Origin: Marinobacter azerbaijanicus
Lineage (GTDB): Bacteria > Pseudomonadota > Gammaproteobacteria > Pseudomonadales > Oleiphilaceae
Reading direction: 5' to 3'
Assembly: GCF_030250645.1 (NCBI RefSeq)
Contig: NZ_JASSVS010000005.1
Location: forward strand, 124,001 to 188,000
DNA: 64,000 nucleotides
Shown: positions 47,519 to 57,213 of the stretch, piece by piece
Layout of the letters: each line of letters begins with the position of its first letter
Numbering within the stretch: the stretch's first letter is position 1
Notes under the pieces: model-generated
What the model was told of the DNA's origin: nothing
Databases searched by the model: none
Seen by the model: the letters and a program-made list of their open reading frames with translations, nothing else
Position numbers and translations under genes: made by a program

Positions 47519-47546
47519 ATTCCCGCCGGCTCCGTCCGGCGGGAAT
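47519..47546 (+). terminator. Intra-operon hairpin between teaA and teaB
   Basis: ATTCCCGCCGG at 47519-47529 pairs perfectly with CCGGCGGGAAT at 47536-47546 around a six-base loop, and CAGTTTT follows. It begins 13 bases after the teaA stop. It has the form of a moderate intrinsic terminator and would leave the binding protein mRNA in excess over the permease mRNA. Confidence 0.75.
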
Positions 47547-47613
47547 CAGTTTTAACCCCGCCCCGCCGGGGACCTCCTACCGGCCGGGAGCGATATGTTC
47601 TGGAGCAGAACCC

Positions 47614-48207
47614 ATGTCCGAGAACTCCCCGGATCTAGAAGACGACACCGGTACCTTTGAGTCCGGCCTGCCCGGATTTCTGGGGACCATCGATGTCTTC
47701 ATCAGTAAAGTAGAAGCCGTCATGCTCGCTATGGGCGTAATTCTCATGGCAACCAACACCTGCGCCAATGTTATTGCCCGGTTTGTGTTTGGCGAAGGCA
47801 TGTTCTGGTCAGGTGAGGTCAACCGGATACTGATTATCCTCGTTACCTTTGCCGGCATCGGCTATGCAGCCCGCCACGGCCGGCACATCCGGATGTCTGC
47901 CATCTACGATGCCATTCCCCCCAAGGGCCGGAAAGTACTCATGATCTTCATTGCCCTGCTGACATCTGTGATCATGTTTTTCCTCTGTTATCACTCGGTT
48001 GGCTATATCGAAACCCTGTATAGCCGCGGCAGGATTCTCCCCGCACTGGGGATCGAAATCTGGTGGATTTACATCTGGGCACCGGTCGGTTTTGCGATCA
48101 CCGGCATTCAGTATTTCCTGACGGCCATCAAAAACATCACCAGTAAGGATGTGTACCTGTCCACCGGTGTGGTCGATGGCTACACGGATACAGAGTCCGA
48201 GGTCTGA
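47614..48207 (+). CDS. teaB: TRAP transporter small membrane subunit (TeaB)
   Basis: A 197-residue DctQ-type protein with four hydrophobic helices, starting near residue 27: 'VEAVMLAMGVILMATNTCAN'. The conserved 'FWSGEVNRILIILVTFAGIG' and 'HIRMSAIYDAIPPKGRK' are typical of DctQ proteins. It joins the binding protein to the large permease TeaC. GGAG at 47602-47605 precedes the ATG. Thirty-five bases separate it from teaC. Confidence 0.87.
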   Translation: MSENSPDLEDDTGTFESGLPGFLGTIDVFISKVEAVMLAMGVILMATNTCANVIARFVFGEGMFWSGEVNRILIILVTFAGIGYAARHGRHIRMSAIYDAIPPKGRKVLMIFIALLTSVIMFFLCYHSVGYIETLYSRGRILPALGIEIWWIYIWAPVGFAITGIQYFLTAIKNITSKDVYLSTGVVDGYTDTESEV

Positions 48208-48242
48208 CCCCCCTGAAGTTGCACTAATAAAGGATAGAAACC

Positions 48243-49526
48243 ATGGCAACTATTATGATGGTGATCATGATCGGGCTGCTTCTGCTGGGCTTCCCGATGA
48301 TGGTTCCTTTAATCGCCGGTGCCGTTGTCGGCTTCGTAATGATGTTCGATGGCTTCGGGCAAATGAACACTTTTATTCAGCAGATGATGGCAGGTATTCG
48401 GCCGGCGTCGCTGATTGCGGTTCCGATGTTTATTCTCGCGGCGGATATCATGACCCGCGGTCAGTCCGCTGATCGGCTGATCAACATGGTGATGGCATTT
48501 ATCGGCCATGTGAAAGGCGGCCTGGCAATCAGCACCGCGACTTCCTGTACTCTCTTCGGTGCGGTTTCCGGTTCTACCCAGGCCACTGTTGTGGCCGTAG
48601 GTTCGCCCCTTCGGCCAAAACTGCTCAAGGCAGGTTACTCCGACTCCTTCTCGCTCGCGCTGATTATCAATTCCAGTGATATTGCTTTCCTGATCCCCCC
48701 CAGTATCGGCTTCATTATTTATGGGGTTATCTCCGAGACATCCATTGCCGAGCTGTTCATTGCGGGCATTGGCCCGGGCCTGATGATTCTGTTCATGTTT
48801 TCGGTTTATTGCCTGATCTACGCTCGCTACAACAACCTGCCCACCGAGGAAAAATCCACATGGGGCCAGCGAGCCGTCGCCATGCGTGAGGCCTTGTGGC
48901 CGTTGTTCTTCCCGGTCATTATTGTCGGCGGTATCTATGGCGGCATTTTCAGCCCCACAGAGGCAGCGGCAGTCTGCGTGTTGTACGCCTTCCTCCTGGA
49001 GTTCGTGGTGTTCCGGTCACTCAAGTTGCCGGACATTTACCGGATCGCAAAGTCCACCGGCCTCATTACCGCAGTGGTGTTCATCCTGGTGGCCGTGGGT
49101 ACCGGCTTCTCCTGGATTATTTCCTTTGCCCAGATCCCTCAGGCCATTCTTGACTCGGTCGGCATCAGTAATATGGGCCCGGTTGGCGTCATGATCACCA
49201 TCTGTATTGCCTTTTTCATTGCCTGTATGTTTGTTGACCCGATTGTGGTAATTCTGGTGCTTACACCCATCTTCGCGCCGGCCATCGAAGCCACAGGCCT
49301 GGACCCGGTACTGGTAGGTGTGCTGATTACCCTGCAGGTGGCCATCGGCTCGGCAACACCGCCGTTTGGTTGTGACATTTTCACCGCCATAGCGATATTC
49401 AAGCGTCCCTATTGGGAAGTTATCCGCGGCACACCACCGTTTATCATTATGCTCATAACCGCTGCGGCGCTGCTCATCACCTTCCCGCAGATTGCTTTGT
49501 TCCTGCGTGACATGGCATTCCGCTGA
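48243..49526 (+). CDS. teaC: TRAP transporter large permease (TeaC, DctM type)
   Basis: A 427-residue membrane protein with about twelve hydrophobic segments and the DctM patterns '[15 protein letters not shown]', '[20 protein letters not shown]', '[16 protein letters not shown]' and '[20 protein letters not shown]'. It carries the sodium-coupled translocation path. AAGGAT lies upstream of the ATG. It is followed 32 bases later by the universal stress protein gene, the same order as teaABCD in Halomonas. Confidence 0.89.
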   Translation: MATIMMVIMIGLLLLGFPMMVPLIAGAVVGFVMMFDGFGQMNTFIQQMMAGIRPASLIAVPMFILAADIMTRGQSADRLINMVMAFIGHVKGGLAISTATSCTLFGAVSGSTQATVVAVGSPLRPKLLKAGYSDSFSLALIINSSDIAFLIPPSIGFIIYGVISETSIAELFIAGIGPGLMILFMFSVYCLIYARYNNLPTEEKSTWGQRAVAMREALWPLFFPVIIVGGIYGGIFSPTEAAAVCVLYAFLLEFVVFRSLKLPDIYRIAKSTGLITAVVFILVAVGTGFSWIISFAQIPQAILDSVGISNMGPVGVMITICIAFFIACMFVDPIVVILVLTPIFAPAIEATGLDPVLVGVLITLQVAIGSATPPFGCDIFTAIAIFKRPYWEVIRGTPPFIIMLITAAALLITFPQIALFLRDMAFR

Positions 49527-49558
49527 GGGCTGTAGAGACCGATTTCAGGGAGAAAATC

Positions 49559-49999
49559 ATGTTCAAGAGAATCCTGGTGGCTGTTGACGGTTCCAAGTCG
49601 TCCTTCAACGCCGTGGATAAGGCCATTGCGTTACAGAAGCTCACAGATGCGGAGATCTATCTGATCTGCGTTTACAAGCACCACAGCCTTTTTGAGGCAT
49701 CGCTGTCGATCGGGCGCCCTGAAGGCATGGACATCCCTGACAAGGTTTTGTCTGATTACGCCAAGGAGATCGTCAACCACGCCAAAGAAAAGGCAAAAGA
49801 AAAGGGGGCTGTGAAGGTCCGGGGATTCGTGAAAGCCGGGCGCCCCTCCAGTGTGATCGTCAAATTTGCCCAGGATAAAGAAGTCGACCTGATCGTGGTC
49901 GGCACCCGCGGCACTCACAGCGACAAAGAAGGCGTGCTGCTGGGCAGCGTGTCGCACCGCGTCGCGTCCAAGGCAAAGTGCCCGGTACTTGTAGTCTGA
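49559..49999 (+). CDS. teaD: Universal stress protein of the TRAP operon (TeaD-like)
   Basis: A 146-residue Usp-domain protein. '[20 protein letters not shown]' at the N-terminus and '[20 protein letters not shown]' near residues 117-136 form the ATP-binding site, with the G-x2-G...GS pattern. In Halomonas elongata TeaD binds ATP and restrains ectoine uptake through TeaABC; the same place and very similar motifs support that role here. GGGAGA precedes the ATG. Confidence 0.86.
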   Translation: MFKRILVAVDGSKSSFNAVDKAIALQKLTDAEIYLICVYKHHSLFEASLSIGRPEGMDIPDKVLSDYAKEIVNHAKEKAKEKGAVKVRGFVKAGRPSSVIVKFAQDKEVDLIVVGTRGTHSDKEGVLLGSVSHRVASKAKCPVLVV

Positions 50000-50045
50000 G
50001 GAAGACCGTTTAAGAACGAACAATGACGGCTATCGTGGACTTTCT

Positions 50046-50067
50046 TAACCCCATTTCTCTGGGGTTA
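50046..50067 (+). terminator. Possible bidirectional terminator between teaD and the diguanylate cyclase gene
   Basis: TAACCCC at 50046-50052 pairs with GGGGTTA at 50061-50067 across an eight-base loop, between convergent genes. Only seven pairs form and the T tract is poor, so confidence is limited. Confidence 0.4.
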
Positions 50068-50085
50068 TGTTCTGGTATAGGGCAC

Positions 50086-52359
50086 CTAGGCAATCTCTAC
50101 CCTGTCCCGGCCAGCCTCCTTGGCCCGGTATAGTGCCCGGTCAGCAAGCCCCAGCAGACTATCCGGGGATTCGCTGCACTCAGGCCAGCTTGCTACCCCT
50201 ACCGAGATTGTAACGTGGTCGAGGTTAGCGGCGCCGTGTTCTACCGCCATTGATCGGATTGCCCGAGCAAGCTCTCTTGCCTTGTCGTAGGCGGCTTTGG
50301 CATTGGAGCCCGCCATAATGATGACAAACTCCTCACCACCAAAGCGACACACCACATCGCTGTCGCGGAAGTGCCTGGCCAGCATTCCCGCCACGGCCTT
50401 GAGGGCCGCGTCACCAGCCTCATGGCCGTGGGTATCATTGAACTGTTTGAAATGATCAATATCCACAATCAGCAACGACAGTGGCTGACCACTACGCAGA
50501 GCAACGGCCGACTCATGCTCAAGCAACTGATCGAAATAACGACGGTTTTTTAGGCCGGTAAGCGCATCTTCATAGGAGTATCTGTGCAATTCCTCCCGCA
50601 GGCTGATACTTGAAAGAGCAATACCGATTTTCTGGACACCCTGGTTCAACGCCTGAATCAGCCTGGCTGTGCCGTAATCCGGGCCATCACCTGCGAATTC
50701 TTCCGGCACTTCCACAAGCAGGAGTGCCACGGTCACCTGCCCTGCCGTTGCCGATTGGACATTGATCCACATACAAAGAGATCCATGCGGCTCCACCTGT
50801 CCCTCAGATCGGGGGTAGTGGAGTTCCGCGCCGGGGTGGGCCGGAAGCAGATTCTGTGGTGGCGGGCCCTCGGGAGTTTCAATTCGGGCGGGCGATTCAG
50901 GTTCTCCCCTATAGCCCCAGCGGGTCAGCAATGCATAAGCCTGACCGTCTTCAACCCGCTGGTAGAGGGATCCTCTCAGTGGGCTGCAGAGATCGGGGAG
51001 CCGTCGTGCCAGCACGGGGAAAGTCTGATTGAGGGTAATGCAGTCCTGTAGCTCGGAAATAATGTCATTGAGAACCCGGCTTTTCTCGTTCTCAAACGTC
51101 AGTAACCGGGCCCTGGCTTGCTCAAGGCGAACCAGGGACTCCGCCTTTTCAGTTCGCTCGGCAACTTGTTGTTCAAGCGACAGGTTCAACTGGTGCAGTG
51201 CCTGCTGGGTACGGGCATAGTGCCATAATGAAATCAGCACAACAGCCAGTGAAAAGATCAGCGTGCCCCAGCTGACCGGAACCCGCCACCAGGGTACAAC
51301 TCCGTGAGCGACTGCCATATCCACCACCAGAAGGGTGCAGAAGACGCCGTATGCCGCAAGGATCACCCGCTGCTCAATTCTCAGATCCCTGAAGCGTCTT
51401 GCCACAACAACTGCAATGGTTGTCAATGAAACCAACAGGATCCCGTCAAACACCGGAAACGTTGATGACAGATCAACCACACCTGCCAGCGCCAACCCGA
51501 TAGCCGCCACCGCATAGATCAGATGTATTTTCCAGACCAGATTGATGATCCTTGGCCGGCGATCACTGAACCATTGTTCCAGTAAGAGCGCCATAGCGAC
51601 GGGCAGCAGATAGTAGGAACCTGCGGCAAGATAATCCCACACCAGCGGTGCGTTCCAGAGCAACTGACTGGCCTGGCTTTCAGCCACAAGCATTACAGCC
51701 GATGACAACGAGAAGAGCGCAATACTGCCAAAACTCTTCTTCTCGGTCTGCAACAGGGCAAAGATCATCGCAAGAAGGGCAATCAGGGCTGAGAAGCCCG
51801 CAATAACCAAAGCTTTGAGGGAGTTCTCCAGGATAAAGAGGGTAAGGTCCGGCCGGTCCATGATGGAGACCTCTCCCCAGAGGCCTATATCGGTGTAATC
51901 GGAGAATATTCGGAAATAGGCTCGCTTGCCCTCAAACCCCTCTGGCAAAGGAACCGCATGCCAGGGCCAGCCTTCAAATCGCCCCCTGCCCTGGTCGTCA
52001 AACGAGCCGTATTGGTAGACCTTCTCACCGTCAAGCCAGACCTGGACAATCAGATCAACACTGAAGATATAGAGCACCGGTTCCTGCCATTCACCCTCGG
52101 GCAGGGTGACGCGGTACCACACGTGCTCCCGGCCGTTGCGGTCAGGTGGATTGGATGGAAAATCAATAGCGTGCCACTGCCCGGAGTCCTGCCCGAGAAC
52201 CCATTCCGGAACGCCTTCTTCAGTGAATGGAGAATCGCCCCAGCGATATTCCCATCCCTCATCCAGATCAACTGCAGCATAAGCCGTCTGTGGAAGCAGA
52301 AAGCTGAAGGCAATCAATAGCATCAGCCCTACGGCGTTTGAGGGATACAGCATCTGCAT
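50086..52359 (-). CDS. Membrane diguanylate cyclase with 7TM sensor and GGDEF domain
   Basis: A 757-residue protein. A signal peptide ends near residue 28, followed by a periplasmic beta-rich domain (about 30-185, 'WYRVTLPEGEW', 'VQVWLDGEKVYQYG') like 7TMR-DISMED2. Seven or so membrane helices span about 190-390, then a coiled coil ('ALHQLNLSLEQQVAERTEKA') and a GAF-like region lead to the GGDEF domain. The active site GGEEF is intact at 674-678, and the RDSD I-site at 665-668 predicts product inhibition. It should make cyclic-di-GMP in response to a periplasmic ligand. Confidence 0.88.
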   Translation of the reverse strand: MQMLYPSNAVGLMLLIAFSFLLPQTAYAAVDLDEGWEYRWGDSPFTEEGVPEWVLGQDSGQWHAIDFPSNPPDRNGREHVWYRVTLPEGEWQEPVLYIFSVDLIVQVWLDGEKVYQYGSFDDQGRGRFEGWPWHAVPLPEGFEGKRAYFRIFSDYTDIGLWGEVSIMDRPDLTLFILENSLKALVIAGFSALIALLAMIFALLQTEKKSFGSIALFSLSSAVMLVAESQASQLLWNAPLVWDYLAAGSYYLLPVAMALLLEQWFSDRRPRIINLVWKIHLIYAVAAIGLALAGVVDLSSTFPVFDGILLVSLTTIAVVVARRFRDLRIEQRVILAAYGVFCTLLVVDMAVAHGVVPWWRVPVSWGTLIFSLAVVLISLWHYARTQQALHQLNLSLEQQVAERTEKAESLVRLEQARARLLTFENEKSRVLNDIISELQDCITLNQTFPVLARRLPDLCSPLRGSLYQRVEDGQAYALLTRWGYRGEPESPARIETPEGPPPQNLLPAHPGAELHYPRSEGQVEPHGSLCMWINVQSATAGQVTVALLLVEVPEEFAGDGPDYGTARLIQALNQGVQKIGIALSSISLREELHRYSYEDALTGLKNRRYFDQLLEHESAVALRSGQPLSLLIVDIDHFKQFNDTHGHEAGDAALKAVAGMLARHFRDSDVVCRFGGEEFVIIMAGSNAKAAYDKARELARAIRSMAVEHGAANLDHVTISVGVASWPECSESPDSLLGLADRALYRAKEAGRDRVEIA

Positions 52360-52480
52360 ACAGTCAGGTTGCCTGTCGCTAAAAAGTACATCAATATAAT
52401 TATATACCAGCTATGCCGCCAGGCCCGCGCAATAAATCCTGGCGCTAAAGGTAGGCACAGCGGTATGCTAGGCTAGCTCC

Positions 52481-53437
52481 ATGACCGATACCCACCCTAC
52501 TTCCTTTAAAGGCACCACACCCACCCCGGCCTGGGCCTTCCGCCAATATGAGCAGATCCGTCGCTGGCTGCCGGATGGCCTGCCAGCAGCGCAGCAACCT
52601 CGTCCGCAAGTTCTGGAAAATCTCGCCCCGCTAACCGATCAATTCCAGGTGTTTGTGTTTGACGCCTTTGGCGTGCTTAACGCCGGCCCGAGGGCTTTTG
52701 TCACCGCCGTTGAACGGTTCCGGGAATTGCAGAGACTGGGCCGAGAGGTTCTGATTCTCTCCAACGCCGCCACCGCCAGCCACCCCAGGCTGGTGGAAAA
52801 ATACCTGCGGATGGGGTTCGAGATTACACCGGACCAGCTGATCTCCAGCCGTTGGCTACTGGAGCAGTCCCTCGCCAACCCGGCCCGGCAAGGCACCTGG
52901 GGCGTGATTGCTCCAGAGAAGTCAGAGCCGGCCACGTTGCCGGTGGACTGGCACCCGGTCCGGCCACCGGTAACCAGCAGACAGAAACGGGAGCTGAAAG
53001 GCTACGATGGGCTCATCATGCTGAGCAGCGAAGACTGGAACGAAGAGATGCAGGCGGCTCTTGAGGCCAGCCTGCGTGAAAAGCCGAGACCACTGGAAAT
53101 AGCCAACCCTGATCTGGTCGCACCCCGCGGTGACTGTCTCACTCTTGAGCCGGGTTTCTTTGCCCACCAGGCAAGGGAAGCGAGTGGTGTAATCCCGGGT
53201 TTTTACGGAAAGCCCTACGCACCGGCTTTCCGGGCAGTGTTGCAGAGGTTTGCGGGGGTACCGCCGGAGAGAATGCTCATGGTGGGAGACACCCTGCACA
53301 CGGATATCCTCGGGGGGCAAAACGCCGGTATGAAAACCCTGCTGATAACAGCCGCGGGGTCGCTGCAGGGTCTGGATATACCGGCATGCATTGCCCAGTC
53401 CGGCATTGCACCGGACTTTATCGCCCCGGAGATCTGA
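52481..53437 (+). CDS. HAD-IIA family hydrolase with altered DxD motif
   Basis: A 318-residue haloacid dehalogenase-superfamily protein, NagD-like type IIA. Motif I reads 'VFVFDAFGVLNAGP' (nucleophile Asp61), where the second Asp normally at 63 is Phe. Motif II is 'ILSNAATASHP', the C2 cap lies in the middle, the Lys is in 'FYGKPYAPAF', and motif IV is 'LMVGDTLHTDILGGQNAGMK'. A subgroup with 'DAWGVL' is known, so this may be normal for its clade but argues for a reaction other than simple phosphatase. It converges on the TRAP binding protein gene. Confidence 0.8.
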   Translation: MTDTHPTSFKGTTPTPAWAFRQYEQIRRWLPDGLPAAQQPRPQVLENLAPLTDQFQVFVFDAFGVLNAGPRAFVTAVERFRELQRLGREVLILSNAATASHPRLVEKYLRMGFEITPDQLISSRWLLEQSLANPARQGTWGVIAPEKSEPATLPVDWHPVRPPVTSRQKRELKGYDGLIMLSSEDWNEEMQAALEASLREKPRPLEIANPDLVAPRGDCLTLEPGFFAHQAREASGVIPGFYGKPYAPAFRAVLQRFAGVPPERMLMVGDTLHTDILGGQNAGMKTLLITAAGSLQGLDIPACIAQSGIAPDFIAPEI

Positions 53438-53451
53438 CCCCGGGGCCCGTT

Positions 53452-54531
53452 TCAGTCCCCCGAAACGCTGTTCAGATAGGCCTTGTCGGAAATATTGGTC
53501 CACTGGCGTACCTGCTTCAGGTACTCCTGCTGGGAGTTGATGATTTCCCTTGCCAGCTCGTCCTTCTGTGCCTCTTCCGCCAGCAATTTTTCTGTGGCTT
53601 CGCGCAATGCTTCAATAACTTCCGGCGGGAACGTCTTGTGGGTCACGTCGGGATAGTCTTCTTTCATGCGGTCCCAGGCCACGCCACTTTCATGGGTGCT
53701 CTTGATATACATGTCGTAGGCAGCGGTGCGCATGGCGACCCGCAGGATTTCCTGCAGTTCAGGAGAGAGCTTGTTCCAGGTTTTGTCGTTAATCAGGAAC
53801 TGCACTTCCGCGCCCGGCTCCTGCCAACCCGAGTAGTAGTATTTTGCGATCTGGTGGAACCCCATCTGGAAATCGAGTGCCGGGCCAACCCATTCAAGAG
53901 CGTCGATCGTGCCCCTCTCCAGCGCACTGTAAAGTTCGCCAGGGGGTATATTGGTCACAGCCACGCCCAGCTCGGACATGACTTCGCCGGCAAAGCCGGG
54001 GGTACGCATTTTCAGGCCATCAAGGTCTTCCACGGATTCGATTTCCTCGCGGAACCATCCCCCCATCTGATTGCCGGTATTACCGCCCGGAAACGACAGC
54101 AAACCATGAGGCTGGTAGACCTTTTCCATCAGCTCCATACCGCCGCCGTAGTAAAACCAGGCGTATTGCTCCGGCGCAATCATCCCGAAGGGTACCGTGG
54201 TGAAGTACATGGCGTTGGGAATCGTGCCCTTGTAGTAATAGGACGCGGTATGCCCCATATCGTACTGACCCGCCTTCACCATATCGAAGATGCCAAACGG
54301 TGCCTTATGCTTGTTGGAAGAATCTATCCGGAACTGCAGGCGGCCACCGGACATTTTCTCCGCCATGTCAGCCATGTGCCGGGTGGTTTCGCCCAGAATC
54401 GGCGAGTTGGGCCCCCAGGTTTCAGCCAGGCGAATGGTGTGGGTTTCTTCTGCCATCGGCGTGGTACTGACCAGGGAGAGCATCAGCGCAAACGCCACAA
54501 AGAACGGTTTGCGGATAGTCATCGTTGGCAT
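53452..54531 (-). CDS. Orphan TRAP transporter binding protein (TakP/DctP type)
   Basis: A 359-residue periplasmic protein with a signal peptide ending near 'TTPMA'. 'LAETWGPNSPILGETTRHMA', 'DLDGLKMRTPGFAGEVMSEL' (with the carboxylate-binding Arg) and 'DALEWVGPALDFQMGFHQIA' resemble TakP, the alpha-keto acid TRAP protein. AGAGG seven bases upstream supports the ATG. No DctQ or DctM partner is beside it, so it must work with a transporter elsewhere or with a sensor. It lies 113 bases after the penicillin acylase-family gene on the same strand. Confidence 0.85.
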   Translation of the reverse strand: MPTMTIRKPFFVAFALMLSLVSTTPMAEETHTIRLAETWGPNSPILGETTRHMADMAEKMSGGRLQFRIDSSNKHKAPFGIFDMVKAGQYDMGHTASYYYKGTIPNAMYFTTVPFGMIAPEQYAWFYYGGGMELMEKVYQPHGLLSFPGGNTGNQMGGWFREEIESVEDLDGLKMRTPGFAGEVMSELGVAVTNIPPGELYSALERGTIDALEWVGPALDFQMGFHQIAKYYYSGWQEPGAEVQFLINDKTWNKLSPELQEILRVAMRTAAYDMYIKSTHESGVAWDRMKEDYPDVTHKTFPPEVIEALREATEKLLAEEAQKDELAREIINSQQEYLKQVRQWTNISDKAYLNSVSGD

Positions 54532-54644
54532 CTTGTTACCTCTTATCGGTTGTTTTCTGGTAATCCCGACAATAGTAGCGTGCCAGATACCGCTTAGCCA
54601 ATGCGGCGGCCGCTCATCCCCTGCGACCGCTACATTGAATGCGA

Positions 54645-57128
54645 CTAACGCGCCGGTTCCACCAGGCGATACTCTACGAGTGCCGGGTCACTCTCGATAG
54701 CTTCCTGAGTGTAAGGAAAGCGTATCCACTGTTTCCCGGAGTAGGCCTCCGTCATATCCCGGTAGTACGGCGATGCCGGATCGGTTGACTGGGAGTAGGT
54801 CACGAACCCTTCAGCAACCGGCTGACCTTCGTCATTCCAGGTCACGGTCTGGATATAGCTGTTGCCGTATTTTACGTCGTATCGACCATCGCTGATATCG
54901 TGCGGCCGCGAACTGGCGATGGTAAACGCTCCTTCGAATCCCTCACCGCCAAACAACGGAATTACCGTGTCGTGAATGCCGGAAATCTGGAGATCACCCA
55001 TAGCGGCCCCCATCGCCATCGGCGAGTCCTGAATGGTTTTCACCCCATCGGCGAACGCCGCCTGGACCAGGGGGCTGAGGACATTGAGGGTGGCCGGGGT
55101 GTTGACCGGGTCAGATGGGTCAAAGGGGGTTAACCACTTTTCCGGGGATTCCACCGGCAATGGATCGATATGGCGCCAGAACTCACGCCAGATATGACCG
55201 CCCACGGAACCAAGGTTGTGGGTACCATCCCAGCTCCGCAGGATCGAACAGGCCTCGGAGATATCAACCGACTGACCATCGCTTGCCACCGCGACACCGA
55301 GCGGGCAATAGGCGTTCAGCACGTCATCACGCGCCAGCTGCTCAGACTGAAGCGAACTGTCGAGGACAATGCCCTGCAGATTGGCCAGGTCGAAGCCGGT
55401 ACTGCCCGGCTTGCCATCAGAACCATCCAGGCGCTGTATGACCTGCTGCATACATTTACGGGTACGCAGGCTTCGCGGTGTTTCCTCATCACCGATAATG
55501 GCGGCGAATCCGGTGAGTGGTTCAGCGGGGTTGGTCACCCAGTAACTGTCATTACAGTTATGCACCCAGTCATCCCGTTGCAGGGACGGCAGATTGGCGC
55601 GGCCAAAAATGCCTTCCGCAGGCGCATCCGCATCCGTATCCCACTGGCAATCGGCACGTGCCCCATCCATCAACGGCAGGCCCGGGGCTAGTAGATCAAA
55701 TACCGGAGATAACGCCGTGGCACAGGCCTGCGCCTTTTCATCCGGCACATTGGGCACCACCGTCAGGTCACCGTAATAGGCCGGTTTTCCCGGTCCGGTT
55801 GCCACCGTATTTACCCAGGGCACACCGAGTACACTGCCATGCAACTCCACAAACTCGTCGAAACTGTCAGCCTGGTTCCAGCGAAAAAACTGGTTCAGCA
55901 ACCGGTCATTCTCGGCATTGGCATCACGCAGGGTGTAAGCCTTGGCGTTTGACCAGTTCAGGATGGGAACACCTGCTGCCTCAAAGGTCAGCATGGGGCC
56001 GTACCGGGAATCGTAGAGTGTGCGGGTAACATCACTCACGTTCCCGTTTTCGTCCATTGCCTGCACGGTAATCTCGGTGGCTTCCATATCCACAAACTCA
56101 CCCTCGTAAAGATATTGGGTGGGATCGGCGGGGTTCAGGGTCAGCTCGTAAAAGCTGAAGCGGAAAGCCGTGGAAACCGTGTGGCTCCAGGCAAACTGAT
56201 CATTGAAGCCAATCAGTACCGCCGGGAGGCCGTAGAGTGCTGCCCCCATAATCTCCGCCTGGTCACCGACCTTGAGATGGGCCAGGTAAAGGCGTTCGGT
56301 TTTCTCCCACGGGAAATGAGGGTTGCCAAACAGGATGGACTCACCGGTTCGGCTGGCCCCGGCGGACAGTCCATACATATTGCTGCCAATGGGCAACTCA
56401 TCTGCAAACGGGAATGGCAGGTCTCCACCACCCTCAATGCCCACTTCGGCCAGGGCATCCAGAACCTGGTCCGCGGACAGTTCCGGCACGTCTGTTTCTG
56501 GCGGCTGAGCCGTGGCCACACCATCAACAAAGACTGATGAGGATGCCAGTACCGCAAGGCGGAGATAACGACGATACATGTCGTCCTCCTCCATTGGCAT
56601 CAGCCAGGGCTCGTCACGGCAGGCCTCGTGCCGACCCGGGTGTTGCCCGTCGCGCAGCTCCCGCAGGTAGCGGTTAAACCCGGCAACGTATCCACGGGAT
56701 GCTCCGCCGACCTCAGGATCACTGCCGGTTTTAAGGGGCTGAATGGCTCCGTCCGTTGCGGTTGCCCGCCAGAAAAAATCGGCGTTTAGGTTGGTTGTCG
56801 TCGCACCGTTGGACGGGATCTGATAGGTACCTTCACTCCCGAGGAAACGGGCGCGCAGGCCCCGAACGGTCAGGGTATCTTCGGCCAGCAGGCAGAGATT
56901 GTCTTCTGCCTGTGCGTAACCATAGGCGTACCCCATGCTGGCGAAGTCATCCGCTTCGATGTGGGGGATACCGAACGCTGTACGTTTGAGGGTTGCTTTG
57001 AAAACTTTTTGCCCGGCACCAACAAGAGGTGCCGGAGCCTCGGAGTCATCGCCATTGCCGCCACCGAGGCAGCCGGAAAGGAGGATTGCCGTCAGTGCAA
57101 TCCCGCCCAGTCTGATTTTATGGGTCAT
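54645..57128 (-). CDS. Penicillin acylase-family lipoprotein (Ntn hydrolase)
   Basis: An 827-residue member of the S45 family that includes beta-lactam acylases and acyl-homoserine lactone acylases. A lipobox 'AILLSGC' puts the lipid-linked Cys at residue 20. The pro-region carries 'AFGIPHIEADDFASMGYAYG', and the self-cleavage site is 'ELPIGSNMYGLSAG' with nucleophile Ser249, followed by 'ILFGNPHFPWEKTERLYLAH'. It would be cut into two chains outside the inner membrane and hydrolyse an amide. The substrate is unknown; AHL acylase use is possible, but no lux genes are nearby. Confidence 0.86.
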   Translation of the reverse strand: MTHKIRLGGIALTAILLSGCLGGGNGDDSEAPAPLVGAGQKVFKATLKRTAFGIPHIEADDFASMGYAYGYAQAEDNLCLLAEDTLTVRGLRARFLGSEGTYQIPSNGATTTNLNADFFWRATATDGAIQPLKTGSDPEVGGASRGYVAGFNRYLRELRDGQHPGRHEACRDEPWLMPMEEDDMYRRYLRLAVLASSSVFVDGVATAQPPETDVPELSADQVLDALAEVGIEGGGDLPFPFADELPIGSNMYGLSAGASRTGESILFGNPHFPWEKTERLYLAHLKVGDQAEIMGAALYGLPAVLIGFNDQFAWSHTVSTAFRFSFYELTLNPADPTQYLYEGEFVDMEATEITVQAMDENGNVSDVTRTLYDSRYGPMLTFEAAGVPILNWSNAKAYTLRDANAENDRLLNQFFRWNQADSFDEFVELHGSVLGVPWVNTVATGPGKPAYYGDLTVVPNVPDEKAQACATALSPVFDLLAPGLPLMDGARADCQWDTDADAPAEGIFGRANLPSLQRDDWVHNCNDSYWVTNPAEPLTGFAAIIGDEETPRSLRTRKCMQQVIQRLDGSDGKPGSTGFDLANLQGIVLDSSLQSEQLARDDVLNAYCPLGVAVASDGQSVDISEACSILRSWDGTHNLGSVGGHIWREFWRHIDPLPVESPEKWLTPFDPSDPVNTPATLNVLSPLVQAAFADGVKTIQDSPMAMGAAMGDLQISGIHDTVIPLFGGEGFEGAFTIASSRPHDISDGRYDVKYGNSYIQTVTWNDEGQPVAEGFVTYSQSTDPASPYYRDMTEAYSGKQWIRFPYTQEAIESDPALVEYRLVEPAR

Positions 57129-57213
57129 TGTCTCATCCGTCGTTGTTATTGTCGGTCACAAAGCTGATGCTCTGTCACCATCGCACGGACGACGGAGAGA
57201 AAGGGTTCCAAAT

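Noticed and set aside
46336..47520. Open frame of 394 codons opposite teaA
   Set aside because: TeaA is strongly recognised on the plus strand with signal peptide and ribosome site.
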